Shown here: positions 30,846-39,589 of the stretch, piece after piece
Position numbering within the stretch: position 1 is the stretch's first letter
How the letters are laid out: each line of letters starts with the position of its first letter
NCBI GenBank assembly: GCA_963703165.1
Contig: OY969798.1
Span: 2,790,001 to 2,854,000, forward strand
Direction: 5' to 3'
Length of the DNA stretch: 64,000 nucleotides
DNA from: JBQTKD01 sp963703165
GTDB lineage: Bacteria; Actinomycetota; Actinomycetes; Sporichthyales; Sporichthyaceae
Program-made: the position numbers and the translations under genes
Notes under the pieces: generated by a model
What the model was told of the DNA's origin: nothing
What the model saw: only the letters and a program-made list of their open reading frames with translations
Databases searched by the model: none

Positions 30846-33727
30846 CCACCGCACCCGAACGCCCCACCGAGGCCACCCCCGCGGTCCCCACCGAACAGCT
30901 GCCGGGCATGCGCTCCCACGAGCACCTGCGCAACTTCCCGCCGCCGGAGAACTGGGACCACCACGTCGAGTACGACGCCAAGGCCCATCCGCGCAAGGTC
31001 CCGCACGAGTACATGCTCGTGCCGACGACGTGCTTCAACTGCGAGTCCGCCTGCGGCCTGCTGGCCTACGTCGACAAGTCCGACCTGTCGATCAAGAAGG
31101 TCGAGGGCAACCCCGCGCACCCCGGCTCGCGTGGCCGTAACTGCGCCAAGGGCCCGGCCACCATCAACCAGATCAACGACCCCGAGCGGATCCTGCACCC
31201 CCTCAAGCGGGTCGGCGAACGCGGCGAGGGCAAGTGGGAGCAGGTCTCCTGGGACGACGCGCTCGACGACATCGCGGGCCGGATCCGCACGGCGTTCCAG
31301 GAGGGCCGTCACGAAGAGGTGGCCTACCACGTGGGCCGCCCCGGCGAGGATGGCTTCGCCGAGCGGATCCTGCAGGCCTGGAACTGCGACGGCCACAACT
31401 CCCACACCCAGGTCTGCTCGTCCGGTGCCCGGCTGGGCCAGACCCTCTGGGGCGGCTACGACCGCCCGAGCCCGGACCACGCCAACGCCAAGGTGATCCT
31501 GCTGTTCTCCAGCCACCTGGAGACCGGGCACTACTTCAACCCGCACGCCCAGCGGATCATGGAGGCGAAGGAGAACGGCGCGAAGATCATCGTCGTCGAC
31601 CCGCGCCTGTCCAACACCGCGTCGCACTCGGATCTGTGGATCTCACCGTGGCCCGGCAGCGAGGCCGCGATGCTGCTGGCCGTCGCCGCGCATCTGCTGA
31701 AGACTCGTCAGATCGACGAGCCGTACCTGCGGCGCTGGTTCAACTGGCCGACGTACCTGGAGAACCTGCACCCGGATCGCGAACCCACCTTCGAGGCCTT
31801 CCTCGACGCGCTGGAGGCGGACTACGCGGAGTTCACGTTCGAGTTCGCCGCCGCCGAGGCGCAGGTCCCGGTCGAGCAGATCCGCGAGATGGCCCAACTG
31901 ATCGCGAACGCCGATCACCGCCTGTCCGCGCACATCTGGCGTTCGGCGGCCGCGGGCAACCTCGGCGGCTGGCAGGTCTCCCGCTCCATGTGGTTCGTCC
32001 TGGCGCTCACCGGCTCGATCGGCACCGTGGGCGGCACCTCGCCCAACGGCTGGAACAAGTTCATCCCGCACGGCCCGGACGCCGGCGCGCACGACCACTG
32101 GAACGCGATGGCGTGGCCGGCGGAATACCCGTTGTCCTGCAACGAGATGTCGATCCTGCTGCCGCACTTCATGCGCGAGGGCCGCGGCCGCATGGAGGTC
32201 TACTTCTCCCGGGTGTTCAACCCGATCTGGACCTATCCCGACGGGTTCACCTGGATGCGGGCCATGACCTCGGACGCGATGGGCTGCCATGTCGCCCTGA
32301 CCCCGACGTGGTCGGAGACCGCCGAGTTCGCCGACTACGTTCTGCCCGTCGGCCATTCGACCGAGCGGCATGACACCCAGTCCTACGAGACCCACGCCGC
32401 CCGGTGGCTCGGGTTCCGTCAGCCCGTCCGTCGCGTCGCGATGGAGAAGATGGGCATGCCCTTCACCGACACCCGGGACACCAACCCCGGTGAGGTGTGG
32501 GAGGAGAACGAACTCTGGTTCGAGCTGTCGTGGCGCATCGACCCCGACGGGTCGATGGGGATCCGCAAGCACGTCGAGTCCCCGTACTCACCGGGCCAGA
32601 AGATGACGGTCGACGACTTCTACCGCTGGATCTTCGAGAACCGCGTCCCCGGGCTGCCCGCCAAGGCCGAGGCGCAGGGCATGACTCCGCTGGCGTACAT
32701 GCGCAAGTACGGCGTCGTCGAGATCGCGGACGGGCTCTATCGCCAGGACGAACGTCAGCTCACCGACGTCGAACTCGACGGGGCCGTGCCCGACGAGCGC
32801 GGCGTGCTGCGCAAGCCGACGACGTTGGACTCGGTCCCGCCGCTGATCGGCGAGGCCGGGGCCGTCGGCATCCAGCACGACGACGGGACCATCAGCGCCG
32901 GGTGGCTGAGCCCGTCGCGCAAGTTGGAGGTCTACTCCGAGACCATGCGGGACTGGGGCTGGGCGGAGCACACGACTCCCGGCTACATCCGCTCGCACGT
33001 CGCCCGCAGCGAGATCGACATCGAGGGTGGCGAGCTGGTGCTCGTCCCGACCTTCCGGTTGCCGACCCTCATCCACACCCGATCGGGCAACGCGAAGTAC
33101 CTCAACGAGATCTCGAACACCCACCCGCTGTGGCTCAACAGCACCGACGCCGCACGGCACGGGCTCGCGACCGGGGACCTGGTGCGGCTGACGACGAGCA
33201 TCGGGTACTTCGTGCCGCGGGTGTGGGTCACCGAGGCGATCCGTCCCGGGGTCTGTGCGCTGAGCCATCACATGGGTCGCTGGCGGTTGCACGAGACCGA
33301 GGGCAGCCGGTGGGTGCAGGGCCTCGTCGACATCACGCATCCCGACGGCCCCGATTCGTTCATGCTCCGCTACAAGGGCGGCATTGCACCGTTCGAGAGC
33401 GACGACCCGGACTCCTCCCGCATCTGGTGGACCGACCCGGGCGTGCACCAGAACCTCGCCTTCGCGGTGCAGCCGGACCCGTGGTCCGGTCAGCAGTGCT
33501 GGCTGCAGAAGGTCAAGATGGAGCACGCGCAGCCGCAGGACCAGTACGGCGACGTCTGGGTCGACACCGCGAGGTCCATGACGGTGTATCAGGAATGGTT
33601 GACCAAGACCCGCACGACGTTGGGCCCGCGCGGTCAGCGGCGCCCGGAGTTCCTGATGCGCCCGGTCAAGCCGCGCCGTCGCGCCTTCTTCACCGACCCG
33701 TCGACTGCCGACGGGAGCCGGCCGTGA
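30842..33727 (+). CDS. Cytoplasmic DMSO-reductase-family molybdopterin oxidoreductase (SoeA/PhsA-like)
   Basis: A 961-aa catalytic subunit. An N-terminal [4Fe-4S] site is formed by Cys64, Cys67, Cys71 and Cys101 (CFNCESACG...NCAKG). The predicted Mo ligand is Cys192 in TQVCSSGARLG, which argues against Ser-ligated DMSO/TMAO reductases and against formate dehydrogenase (no C/U-H-x-P pattern). Cys ligation fits polysulfide, thiosulfate, nitrate and SoeA-type sulfite enzymes. There is no Tat signal, unlike PhsA/PsrA, which fits cytoplasmic SoeA. With a persulfide dioxygenase producing sulfite next door, sulfite oxidation to sulfate is my preferred role; thiosulfate or polysulfide reduction remains possible. 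It overlaps mrp by four bases (GTGA). Confidence 0.82.
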   Translation: MTTAPERPTEATPAVPTEQLPGMRSHEHLRNFPPPENWDHHVEYDAKAHPRKVPHEYMLVPTTCFNCESACGLLAYVDKSDLSIKKVEGNPAHPGSRGRNCAKGPATINQINDPERILHPLKRVGERGEGKWEQVSWDDALDDIAGRIRTAFQEGRHEEVAYHVGRPGEDGFAERILQAWNCDGHNSHTQVCSSGARLGQTLWGGYDRPSPDHANAKVILLFSSHLETGHYFNPHAQRIMEAKENGAKIIVVDPRLSNTASHSDLWISPWPGSEAAMLLAVAAHLLKTRQIDEPYLRRWFNWPTYLENLHPDREPTFEAFLDALEADYAEFTFEFAAAEAQVPVEQIREMAQLIANADHRLSAHIWRSAAAGNLGGWQVSRSMWFVLALTGSIGTVGGTSPNGWNKFIPHGPDAGAHDHWNAMAWPAEYPLSCNEMSILLPHFMREGRGRMEVYFSRVFNPIWTYPDGFTWMRAMTSDAMGCHVALTPTWSETAEFADYVLPVGHSTERHDTQSYETHAARWLGFRQPVRRVAMEKMGMPFTDTRDTNPGEVWEENELWFELSWRIDPDGSMGIRKHVESPYSPGQKMTVDDFYRWIFENRVPGLPAKAEAQGMTPLAYMRKYGVVEIADGLYRQDERQLTDVELDGAVPDERGVLRKPTTLDSVPPLIGEAGAVGIQHDDGTISAGWLSPSRKLEVYSETMRDWGWAEHTTPGYIRSHVARSEIDIEGGELVLVPTFRLPTLIHTRSGNAKYLNEISNTHPLWLNSTDAARHGLATGDLVRLTTSIGYFVPRVWVTEAIRPGVCALSHHMGRWRLHETEGSRWVQGLVDITHPDGPDSFMLRYKGGIAPFESDDPDSSRIWWTDPGVHQNLAFAVQPDPWSGQQCWLQKVKMEHAQPQDQYGDVWVDTARSMTVYQEWLTKTRTTLGPRGQRRPEFLMRPVKPRRRAFFTDPSTADGSRP

Positions 33728-34851
33728 GCCTGCTGACCCGCGGCCGCGATGCCGTGGACGTCGGGGCCGTCTGCGCCGCGCTGTCCGCAGTGCTCGACCC
33801 GGAGATCGGCCGGTCGCTGGGCGCGCTCGGGACGCTCGCCGACGTCCGGGTCGACCGCCGCGGTCGCGTCGAGGCGGCGGTGCTGCTGACCACCCCGAAC
33901 TCACCCGTCGTCGACCTCCTCGGGGCCCGGGTCACCGAGGCGGCCATGGCCGTCGCCGGGGTGACCGAGGTCGAGGTCAAGTTCGGTGACCTCGGTGCAC
34001 GCGAACGCGCCGAGTTGGCCGCCGACCTGCGCCGCACCAACGTCGATCTCACGAGCGGGCTCGGCACGAGGACGCGGATCTACGCGGTGGCCTCGGGCAA
34101 GGGCGGGGTCGGGAAGTCCACGGTCACCGCGAACCTCGCCGTGGCCCTGGCCGCGACCGGTCTGAAGGTCGGCGTGCTCGACGCGGACGTGTGGGGGTAC
34201 TCGATCCCCGGCCTGTTCGGCGTGACAGGCAACCCGGTCGTGGTCAGCGGGCTGATGCTGCCGGTGCAGGCGCACGGCGTCTCGCTCATGTCGATGGGCT
34301 TCCTCGTCCCCGACGGCGCGCCCGTGGTGTGGCGCGGCCCGATGCTGCACAAGGCGTTGGAGCAGTTCCTCGTCGACGTGCACTGGGGCGCGGACCTCGA
34401 CGTCCTGCTGCTCGACCTCCCGCCCGGCACCGGTGACGTGCAGCTCTCGCTGCTCGAACTCGTCCCGAACGCGGCCCTGCTCGCGGTCACCACCCCACAG
34501 CCCGCGGCCCAGGGCGTCGCGCAACGCGTCGTCACCATGGCGCGCGAGGCGTCCATGCCGGTCGCCGGCGTCGTGGAGAACATGAGCGCGCTGGCCTGCG
34601 ACTCCTGCGGGCAGCACACCGACCTGTTCGGCTCCGGCGGCGGAGACCTGCTCGCGCAGGCCGCCCAGGCGCCGCTGCTGGGTCGCATCCCGTTGGACCG
34701 TGCGCTGCGGGTGGCCGGGGATGCCGGCACGCCGGTGGTCCTCGCTGAACCCGACGCCCACTCCGCCCGCGCGCTCACGCAGATCGCCGCGGCGCTGCCC
34801 GTGGTCCGGCGTTCACTGGCGGGTCGGTCCCTGCCGCTGACGCCGATCTGA
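33724..34851 (+). CDS. mrp: Mrp/NBP35-type FeS cluster carrier ATPase
   Basis: A 375-aa P-loop ATPase. Residues about 15-105 are a MIP18/DUF59-type domain (LDPEIGRSLGALGTLADVRVD). The deviant Walker A is SGKGGVGKS (about 124-132). LLLDLPPGTGDVQLSL is the switch II/Walker B segment, and CDSCG (about 287-291) is the CxxC that binds a bridging [4Fe-4S] cluster between monomers. It should deliver clusters to the five-cluster molybdoenzyme encoded just upstream, whose stop it overlaps. A second housekeeping Mrp elsewhere in the genome is likely. Confidence 0.85.
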   Translation: MSLLTRGRDAVDVGAVCAALSAVLDPEIGRSLGALGTLADVRVDRRGRVEAAVLLTTPNSPVVDLLGARVTEAAMAVAGVTEVEVKFGDLGARERAELAADLRRTNVDLTSGLGTRTRIYAVASGKGGVGKSTVTANLAVALAATGLKVGVLDADVWGYSIPGLFGVTGNPVVVSGLMLPVQAHGVSLMSMGFLVPDGAPVVWRGPMLHKALEQFLVDVHWGADLDVLLLDLPPGTGDVQLSLLELVPNAALLAVTTPQPAAQGVAQRVVTMAREASMPVAGVVENMSALACDSCGQHTDLFGSGGGDLLAQAAQAPLLGRIPLDRALRVAGDAGTPVVLAEPDAHSARALTQIAAALPVVRRSLAGRSLPLTPI

Positions 34852-34863
34852 TCGGACGTCGGC

Positions 34864-36378
34864 TCAGGTCAGCAGGTCCGCGGCGTCGAGGACTCGGGTC
34901 GTCAGGTCCTTCGACTGCGGCGGGATGTTCACGACCCGCGCGGTGATCCCGGCGTCGCGCGCCTGGGTCAGCATGCCCGCGAGCACCAAGGCGCCGGTGG
35001 TGTCGACGCGTCCGAGTCGGGACAGGTCGATGTCCACCTCGGTGATCGCCGGGTGCCTGGTGAGGGCGTCGAGCATGGCCGCGGAGAGTCGCTGCGCGGT
35101 GCCGAACCACAGCACCCCACGTGGGGTGAGGGTCAGCCGCACGCCCTCGGCGGCGATGTCGACGTCGAGCTTCAGTGCGCGGGAGATGAACACCGCGAGT
35201 GAGGCGCCGATCCCGAGCAGCACCGCGATGTCGATGCGCGGCGCGAGCAGCAGGGTGGCGGCGAAGGTGCCCCACGCGACCGTGGCCTGCGGCAGGGACA
35301 CCCGCCACAGTGCCCACATGGCCCGGAACCGCAGCAGGCTGAACACGGCGGAGATGACGATGCCCGCCAAGCAGGCCAGTGGCAGCGGTTCGAGCACGCC
35401 GGCGAAAGGCAGGAACGCGAGGACCGCGAGCCCGGTCACGGCCCCGGCGAACCGGGTCTTGGCTCCGGACAGGCGCGCTACCGCGCTGCGCGAGAACGAA
35501 CCCCCGCACGGGAATCCTCCGGTCACCGCGGCGGTGAGGTTGGCTGCACCCTGGCTCACGAACTCCCGGTCGGCGTTCCAATGCGTGCGTTCCTCTGTCG
35601 CGTAGCGGCGGGAGATCGAGGCTGCCTCGGTGAACCCGACCAGGGCGATGACGATCGCCGGCAGCACCAGCGTCCCGAAGTCGGACCACGGGAGGTCATC
35701 CAGGGTGAACGGCGGCAACCCCGACGGGATGTTGTCGACGGACCGACCCGGATAGCCGCCGGATGCGGAGACGACGGTGCCGACCACCGCGGCAACCAGG
35801 ACGCCGGGGAACAGGGCATGCCACCGACGGCCGCCGACGATGACGACGATCGTCGCCACCGTCGCGATCACTGCCTCGGCCTGCCAGTGCTCGGGATGTC
35901 CCAGTGCCCACCCGGCCTGGAACACCTGATTGTCGTAGTCCGGGCCGTCGGCGACGCCGAGCGCCTTCGGCGTCTGCGACGTGGCGATGATCAGCGCGGC
36001 CGCGGGCACGAAACCCAGCAGCACGGGCTGGGACATCAGGTACGCGATCCAGCCGGCGCGGAACAACCCGAGGGCCACCCGCACCACGCCCACCAGCAGA
36101 GCGAGCCCGAGGCCGAGGGTCACGTACTCGGCGCTGCCGGGTTCGGCCTGGCTGTTCAGTGCGCCGTAGGTGAGCAGCGCGGTCACGGCCACCGGGCCCG
36201 TCTGCAGGTACGGGGAGGAGGCGAAGATCGCGGCGATCAGTGGCGGCAGGGCGGTGCAGTACAGGCCGGAGACCGCCGGCATCCCCGCGAGCTCGGCGTA
36301 GGCCAAGGATTGGGGGACAGCCACGACGGCGACGCTGAGACCGGCCAGCACATCGCCGGCGCGGCGAGGTAAGGCCAC
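34864..36378 (-). CDS. SulP family anion (sulfate) transporter with STAS domain
   Basis: A 504-aa SulP protein. The transmembrane core covers residues about 10-400 with the signature PQSLAYAELAGMPAVSGLY near the start and the later GGFPCGGSFSRSAV segment; the C-terminal STAS domain is about 410-500 (VRLTLTPRGVLWFGTAQRL, VDIDLSRLGRVDTTGALVL). GTG 36378 is chosen because the SulP domain starts there; it lies eight bases from operator candidate 3, suggesting a leaderless transcript under direct control. SulP members usually import sulfate or bicarbonate by symport; in this setting, sulfate movement linked to sulfur oxidation is plausible. It converges on mrp with a 12-bp gap. Confidence 0.85.
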   Translation of the reverse strand: MALPRRAGDVLAGLSVAVVAVPQSLAYAELAGMPAVSGLYCTALPPLIAAIFASSPYLQTGPVAVTALLTYGALNSQAEPGSAEYVTLGLGLALLVGVVRVALGLFRAGWIAYLMSQPVLLGFVPAAALIIATSQTPKALGVADGPDYDNQVFQAGWALGHPEHWQAEAVIATVATIVVIVGGRRWHALFPGVLVAAVVGTVVSASGGYPGRSVDNIPSGLPPFTLDDLPWSDFGTLVLPAIVIALVGFTEAASISRRYATEERTHWNADREFVSQGAANLTAAVTGGFPCGGSFSRSAVARLSGAKTRFAGAVTGLAVLAFLPFAGVLEPLPLACLAGIVISAVFSLLRFRAMWALWRVSLPQATVAWGTFAATLLLAPRIDIAVLLGIGASLAVFISRALKLDVDIAAEGVRLTLTPRGVLWFGTAQRLSAAMLDALTRHPAITEVDIDLSRLGRVDTTGALVLAGMLTQARDAGITARVVNIPPQSKDLTTRVLDAADLLT

Positions 36379-36385
36379 GGCCGGA

Positions 36386-36397
36386 TTGTACGGACAT
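36386..36397. promoter_or_regulatory. GntR-type operator candidate 3 (sulP/gntR divergent promoter)
   Basis: TTGTACGGACAT lies between divergent sulP and gntR. Read from the other strand it is ATGTCCGTACAA, so it combines one half-site of each type seen in sites 1 and 2. Its position eight bases from the sulP start and 17 from the gntR start fits autoregulation and repression of both. Confidence 0.62.
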
Positions 36398-36413
36398 AGG
36401 TAAGCTGGTGGCC

Positions 36414-37193
36414 ATGGCGTCCGAGCCCCAAGCGGCAACGCTCACGCGTGCCTCCGGTGTCCCGCTCTGGGCCCAGCTGGAGGCGGATCTTCAACGACGC
36501 GTGGAGAGCGGCGCCTTCGATGCGGCGTTCCCGGGCGAGCACGAGCTGGCCGAGCAGTACCAGGTCAGCCGGCACACGGTCCGTGAGGCGTTGCGTCGGA
36601 TGCGGATGGCCGGCGTCGTCGATTCCTCCCGTGGCCGCGGCTCCTCGATCCGGCACACCGCGATCGAACAGCCGCTCGGTGCGCTCTACTCGCTGTTCCG
36701 GTCCGTGGAGAACACCGGCGCCGAGCAGCGCAGCACCGTGCGTGTCCTCGAGACCCGCACCGACGCCGAGGTCGCCAAGCGCCTGGAGCAGCCCGCGCGC
36801 ACGAAGTTCGTCTTCCTCGAACGGCTGCGCCTGGCCGACTCCGAGCCGCTCGCACTGGACCGCAGTTGGCTCCCGCGCTCGATCGCCGAGCCGTTGCTCG
36901 ACGGCGACTTCGCCCACACCAGCCTCTACGAGGAGCTGGCCCGGCTCACCGGAATCCGCCTGACGGGAGGTCAGGAGACCATCCGGGCCGTCGTCCCGGA
37001 CGCCGCCACCCGCAAGCTCCTGGCCATCAAGGCGGACACCGCCGTGCTCGCGGTGGAACGTATCGGCTGCGTCAGCGACGGACGCCCGGTCGAGTTCCGG
37101 GAGAGCCTCATCCGCGGCGACAGATTCACCCTCACCGCGCAGTGGCCCGGCAACGCCGGCTATAAGGTGTCGGCGCCGCCACCGCCGGAGTAG
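36414..37193 (+). CDS. GntR family regulator, HutC/UTRA subfamily
   Basis: A 259-aa repressor-type regulator. The winged helix is at about 15-80 (PLWAQLEADLQRRVESGAF, FPGEHELAEQYQVSRHTVREALRRMRMAGVVDSSRGRGSSI). The UTRA ligand domain spans about 95-245 (VFLERLRLADSEPLALDRSWLP, SLYEELARLTGIRLTGGQETI, TAVLAVERIGCVSDGRPVEFRESLIRGDRF). ATG 36414 is taken; an in-frame GTG at 36408 is possible. It is divergent from sulP across a 35-bp gap holding the operator palindrome. The ligand is unknown; a sulfur metabolite would fit the gene set. Confidence 0.87.
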   Translation: MASEPQAATLTRASGVPLWAQLEADLQRRVESGAFDAAFPGEHELAEQYQVSRHTVREALRRMRMAGVVDSSRGRGSSIRHTAIEQPLGALYSLFRSVENTGAEQRSTVRVLETRTDAEVAKRLEQPARTKFVFLERLRLADSEPLALDRSWLPRSIAEPLLDGDFAHTSLYEELARLTGIRLTGGQETIRAVVPDAATRKLLAIKADTAVLAVERIGCVSDGRPVEFRESLIRGDRFTLTAQWPGNAGYKVSAPPPPE

Positions 37194-37216
37194 AGGCCCT
37201 CGGGCGGCGCCGAGCC

Positions 37217-37777
37217 TCACACCCGCGCAAGCACGGCCGCCAGCGGTACAGGGATGCGGGCGGGGTCCAAGGCCTCGACCAGGAGTGCTGCGTAGCGTGC
37301 CTTGCGTCCGGACCGAACTCCGAGGGAGCGACGCAGCACCTCCTCGCGGGTCCAGTCACGTTGGGCGGGCATGCCGGCCGGGAGTCGCAGCGAGTGGGTC
37401 TCGCCTGTGGCCTCGATGACGGCCTCGACCGCGGCGATGCCCAGTGCTCGGATGAGTTCGTCCTCCAGGTCCGCGCAGCAGCGATAGAACCCCAGGCCTG
37501 ATGGTCCGTCAGGTTCGCGGGCGGCGGGCAGTCCGGCGGCCGCAAGGCCGTTGCGGAGCTTGGTTTCCTCGTCGGCGTCATAGAGCCCGGCGAGCGGGAC
37601 GTCGAACCCGAGCGGTCCGTAGCGGGTCGCGAAAGTTCGGGTGTTGGTGATCCCGCCCATCGCGACCACCTCGACGCCCTCGGCCGCGAGGTCGCGACCG
37701 ATGCGTCCGGCGAAGGTCTGCAGGGCCACCCGGTCGCTGTTGTCCTCGACCAGGACGACGGCGCGCAGCGGGGTCAC
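37217..37777 (-). CDS. TOPRIM-domain (OLD-like) protein
   Basis: A 186-aa protein starting at GTG 37777. The N-terminus AVVLVEDNSDRVALQTFAGR with a later AGLYDADEETKLRNGL matches the TOPRIM nucleotidyl-transferase/hydrolase fold seen in OLD-family nucleases (Glu, then D-x-D). The C-terminal about 110 residues (CCADLEDELIRALGIAAVEAVIE, and a helical end) follow the usual C-terminal part of stand-alone OLD TOPRIM proteins. The ATPase half of OLD is absent. The role is unknown; a housekeeping or DNA-processing function is possible. Confidence 0.72.
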   Translation of the reverse strand: MTPLRAVVLVEDNSDRVALQTFAGRIGRDLAAEGVEVVAMGGITNTRTFATRYGPLGFDVPLAGLYDADEETKLRNGLAAAGLPAAREPDGPSGLGFYRCCADLEDELIRALGIAAVEAVIEATGETHSLRLPAGMPAQRDWTREEVLRRSLGVRSGRKARYAALLVEALDPARIPVPLAAVLARV

Positions 37778-37832
37778 GTCACTATTAGGTGCGCAGCGCG
37801 TGCGCCCGGTCAACCGAGTTGCGGAGGCCCTC

Positions 37833-38510
37833 ATGCCCGTCCGACCTGTCGCGGTCGCGTTCGACGTCAACGAGACCTTGATCTCCCTCGAGCCGATGGG
37901 GAAACGTCTCGAGAGCGTCGGCCTGCCGGCCGGGGCGCTCCAGGCGTGGTTCCCCCGCACCCTGCTCTACGGACTGGGTATGGCGGTGGCCGGCGACTAC
38001 GTCTCGTTCCCGGAGGCCGGGGCCGAGGCGCTGCGGGCGGTGAGCCGTTACACCCTCGACGACGCCGCGGTGGCGGAGGTGATGGCCGGGTTCAAGGACC
38101 TGCCCGCCCACCCCGACGTCGAGCCGGCGATGCGGGCGCTCGCGGACGGGGGCATCCGCATGATCTGCCTGACCAACGGCGCCGCGGCGGTGACGCAGCA
38201 CTTCCTCGAGCGCCAAGGCCTGGCCTCCTACGTCGAGAGAGTCGTCGCGACCGCGGAGGTCGACACCTGGAAGCCCGCGCCGGAGGTCTACCTGCACGGG
38301 GCTGCCTCGCTGGGACTGCGGCCGGACCAGGTCGCGCTGGTGGCCGCGCACGCCTGGGACTGTCATGCCGCCAAGCGGGCGGGCCTGATGGCGGGGTGGG
38401 CCGGGCGGCTAGAGGGCGAGTACGGGCGGATCTTCGCTCCGGCCGACGTGATGGGTGCGGACCTCGTCGAGGTCGCTGCCGGTCTGCTCGCGCTGGACCC
38501 CGCCTCGTAG
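37833..38510 (+). CDS. HAD-family haloacid dehalogenase type II
   Basis: A 225-aa HAD hydrolase. Motif I is FDVNETL with nucleophile Asp11, motif II is CLTNGAAAV with Thr, motif III contains the Lys of TWKPAPEVY, and motif IV is replaced by AAHAWDCHAAKRAG, as in L-2-haloacid dehalogenases (VAAHAWD). These enzymes release halide from 2-haloacids; many annotated members have other phosphate or ester substrates. GCGGAGG precedes ATG 37833. Confidence 0.85.
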   Translation: MPVRPVAVAFDVNETLISLEPMGKRLESVGLPAGALQAWFPRTLLYGLGMAVAGDYVSFPEAGAEALRAVSRYTLDDAAVAEVMAGFKDLPAHPDVEPAMRALADGGIRMICLTNGAAAVTQHFLERQGLASYVERVVATAEVDTWKPAPEVYLHGAASLGLRPDQVALVAAHAWDCHAAKRAGLMAGWAGRLEGEYGRIFAPADVMGADLVEVAAGLLALDPAS

Positions 38511-38520
38511 GGTTTCCGGC

Positions 38521-39462
38521 GTGACCGCACTCGACTTCGCCGTCTTCACCGAACCGCAGCAGGGTGCGAGCTACGACGACCTGCTCGCCGTCGCTCGCAC
38601 CGCGGAGGCCGTCGGTTTCGGCGCGTTCTTCCGCTCCGACCACTACCTCGTGATGGGCGATCGCGACGGCCTGCCGGGCCCGACGGACGCCTGGATCACC
38701 CTGGCCGGGTTGGCGCGCGAGACCTCGCGCATCCGGTTGGGCACGCTGCTCACGCCTGCCACGTTCCGCAAGCCCGGTCCGCTCGCGATCGCCGTCGCGC
38801 AGGTCGACGTCATGTCCGGCGGGCGCATCGAGTTCGGTCTGGGCGCCGGCTGGTTCGAGCGCGAGCACCAGGCCTACGGCATCCGCTATCCCGAGACCCG
38901 CGAGCGGTTCGACCGCTTCGCCGAGCAACTCGAGATCATCACCGGGCTGTGGGCCACCGAGGGCGGATTCACCTTCCACGGCAAGCATTACGAGATCCTG
39001 GACTCACCCGGACTTCCGAAGCCGTCGCAGCGTCCAGGGCCGCCGGTCATCTGCGGTGGCATGGGCGCCAAGCGCACTCCGGACCTGGCCGCCCGGTTTG
39101 CCGCCGAGTTCAACGTGCCGTTCCAGCCCGTCGACGCCGCCGCGGCACAGTTCGCCGTCGTCGATGAGGCGTGCCGTCGCATCGACCGCGACCCGGCGAC
39201 GATGCGCCGCTCGGCCGCGCTGGTGATCTGTTGTGGGCGCGATGACGCCGAGATCGCCCGCCGCGCCGCGGCCATCGGCCGCGAGGTCGACGAGCTACAC
39301 ACCAACGGCCTGTGCGGCACTCCGGCCGAGGTCGTCGACACCCTCGGCCGCTACGCCGAGGCCACCGGCATCGACCGCGTCCACCTGCAGCTCCTCGACC
39401 TCTCCGACCTCGGCCACCTCGACCTTCTCGGCTCCGACGTCCTTCCGGCCTTCGCCGGCTGA
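38521..39462 (+). CDS. LLM-class F420-dependent oxidoreductase
   Basis: A 313-aa luciferase-like monooxygenase-fold protein. FFRSDHYLVMG, ETSRIRLGTLLTPATFRKPGPLAI and GRIEFGLGAGWFEREHQAYGI are the usual segments of the F420-dependent subgroup, with a non-prolyl cis bulge region (GTLLTP). GTG 38521 lies ten bases after the dehalogenase stop, so the two genes are probably co-transcribed. It reduces or oxidises an unknown small molecule using F420 or flavin. Confidence 0.85.
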   Translation: MTALDFAVFTEPQQGASYDDLLAVARTAEAVGFGAFFRSDHYLVMGDRDGLPGPTDAWITLAGLARETSRIRLGTLLTPATFRKPGPLAIAVAQVDVMSGGRIEFGLGAGWFEREHQAYGIRYPETRERFDRFAEQLEIITGLWATEGGFTFHGKHYEILDSPGLPKPSQRPGPPVICGGMGAKRTPDLAARFAAEFNVPFQPVDAAAAQFAVVDEACRRIDRDPATMRRSAALVICCGRDDAEIARRAAAIGREVDELHTNGLCGTPAEVVDTLGRYAEATGIDRVHLQLLDLSDLGHLDLLGSDVLPAFAG

Positions 39463-39589
39463 GGGGCGCCGCTTCGGCGTACCTCCAGAAATCACGGCGC
39501 CCGAGGGTTGCCGGCCCTATGCGGGGTAGTCGGCGGAGAAGCGGTCGGCTTCGGTCGACCGGAAGATGTCTCGCCGCGCAGGGGGAACC

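Noticed and set aside
30842..33727. Formate dehydrogenase as identity of the molybdoenzyme
   Set aside because: The Cys/SeCys-His-x-Pro pattern expected at the Mo ligand is not seen; TQVCSSGARLG fits other Cys-ligated members better.
34864..36438. Longer SulP start at 36438
   Set aside because: The extra N-terminal residues overlap the operator and the gntR start and do not resemble SulP; GTG 36378 begins at the conserved region.
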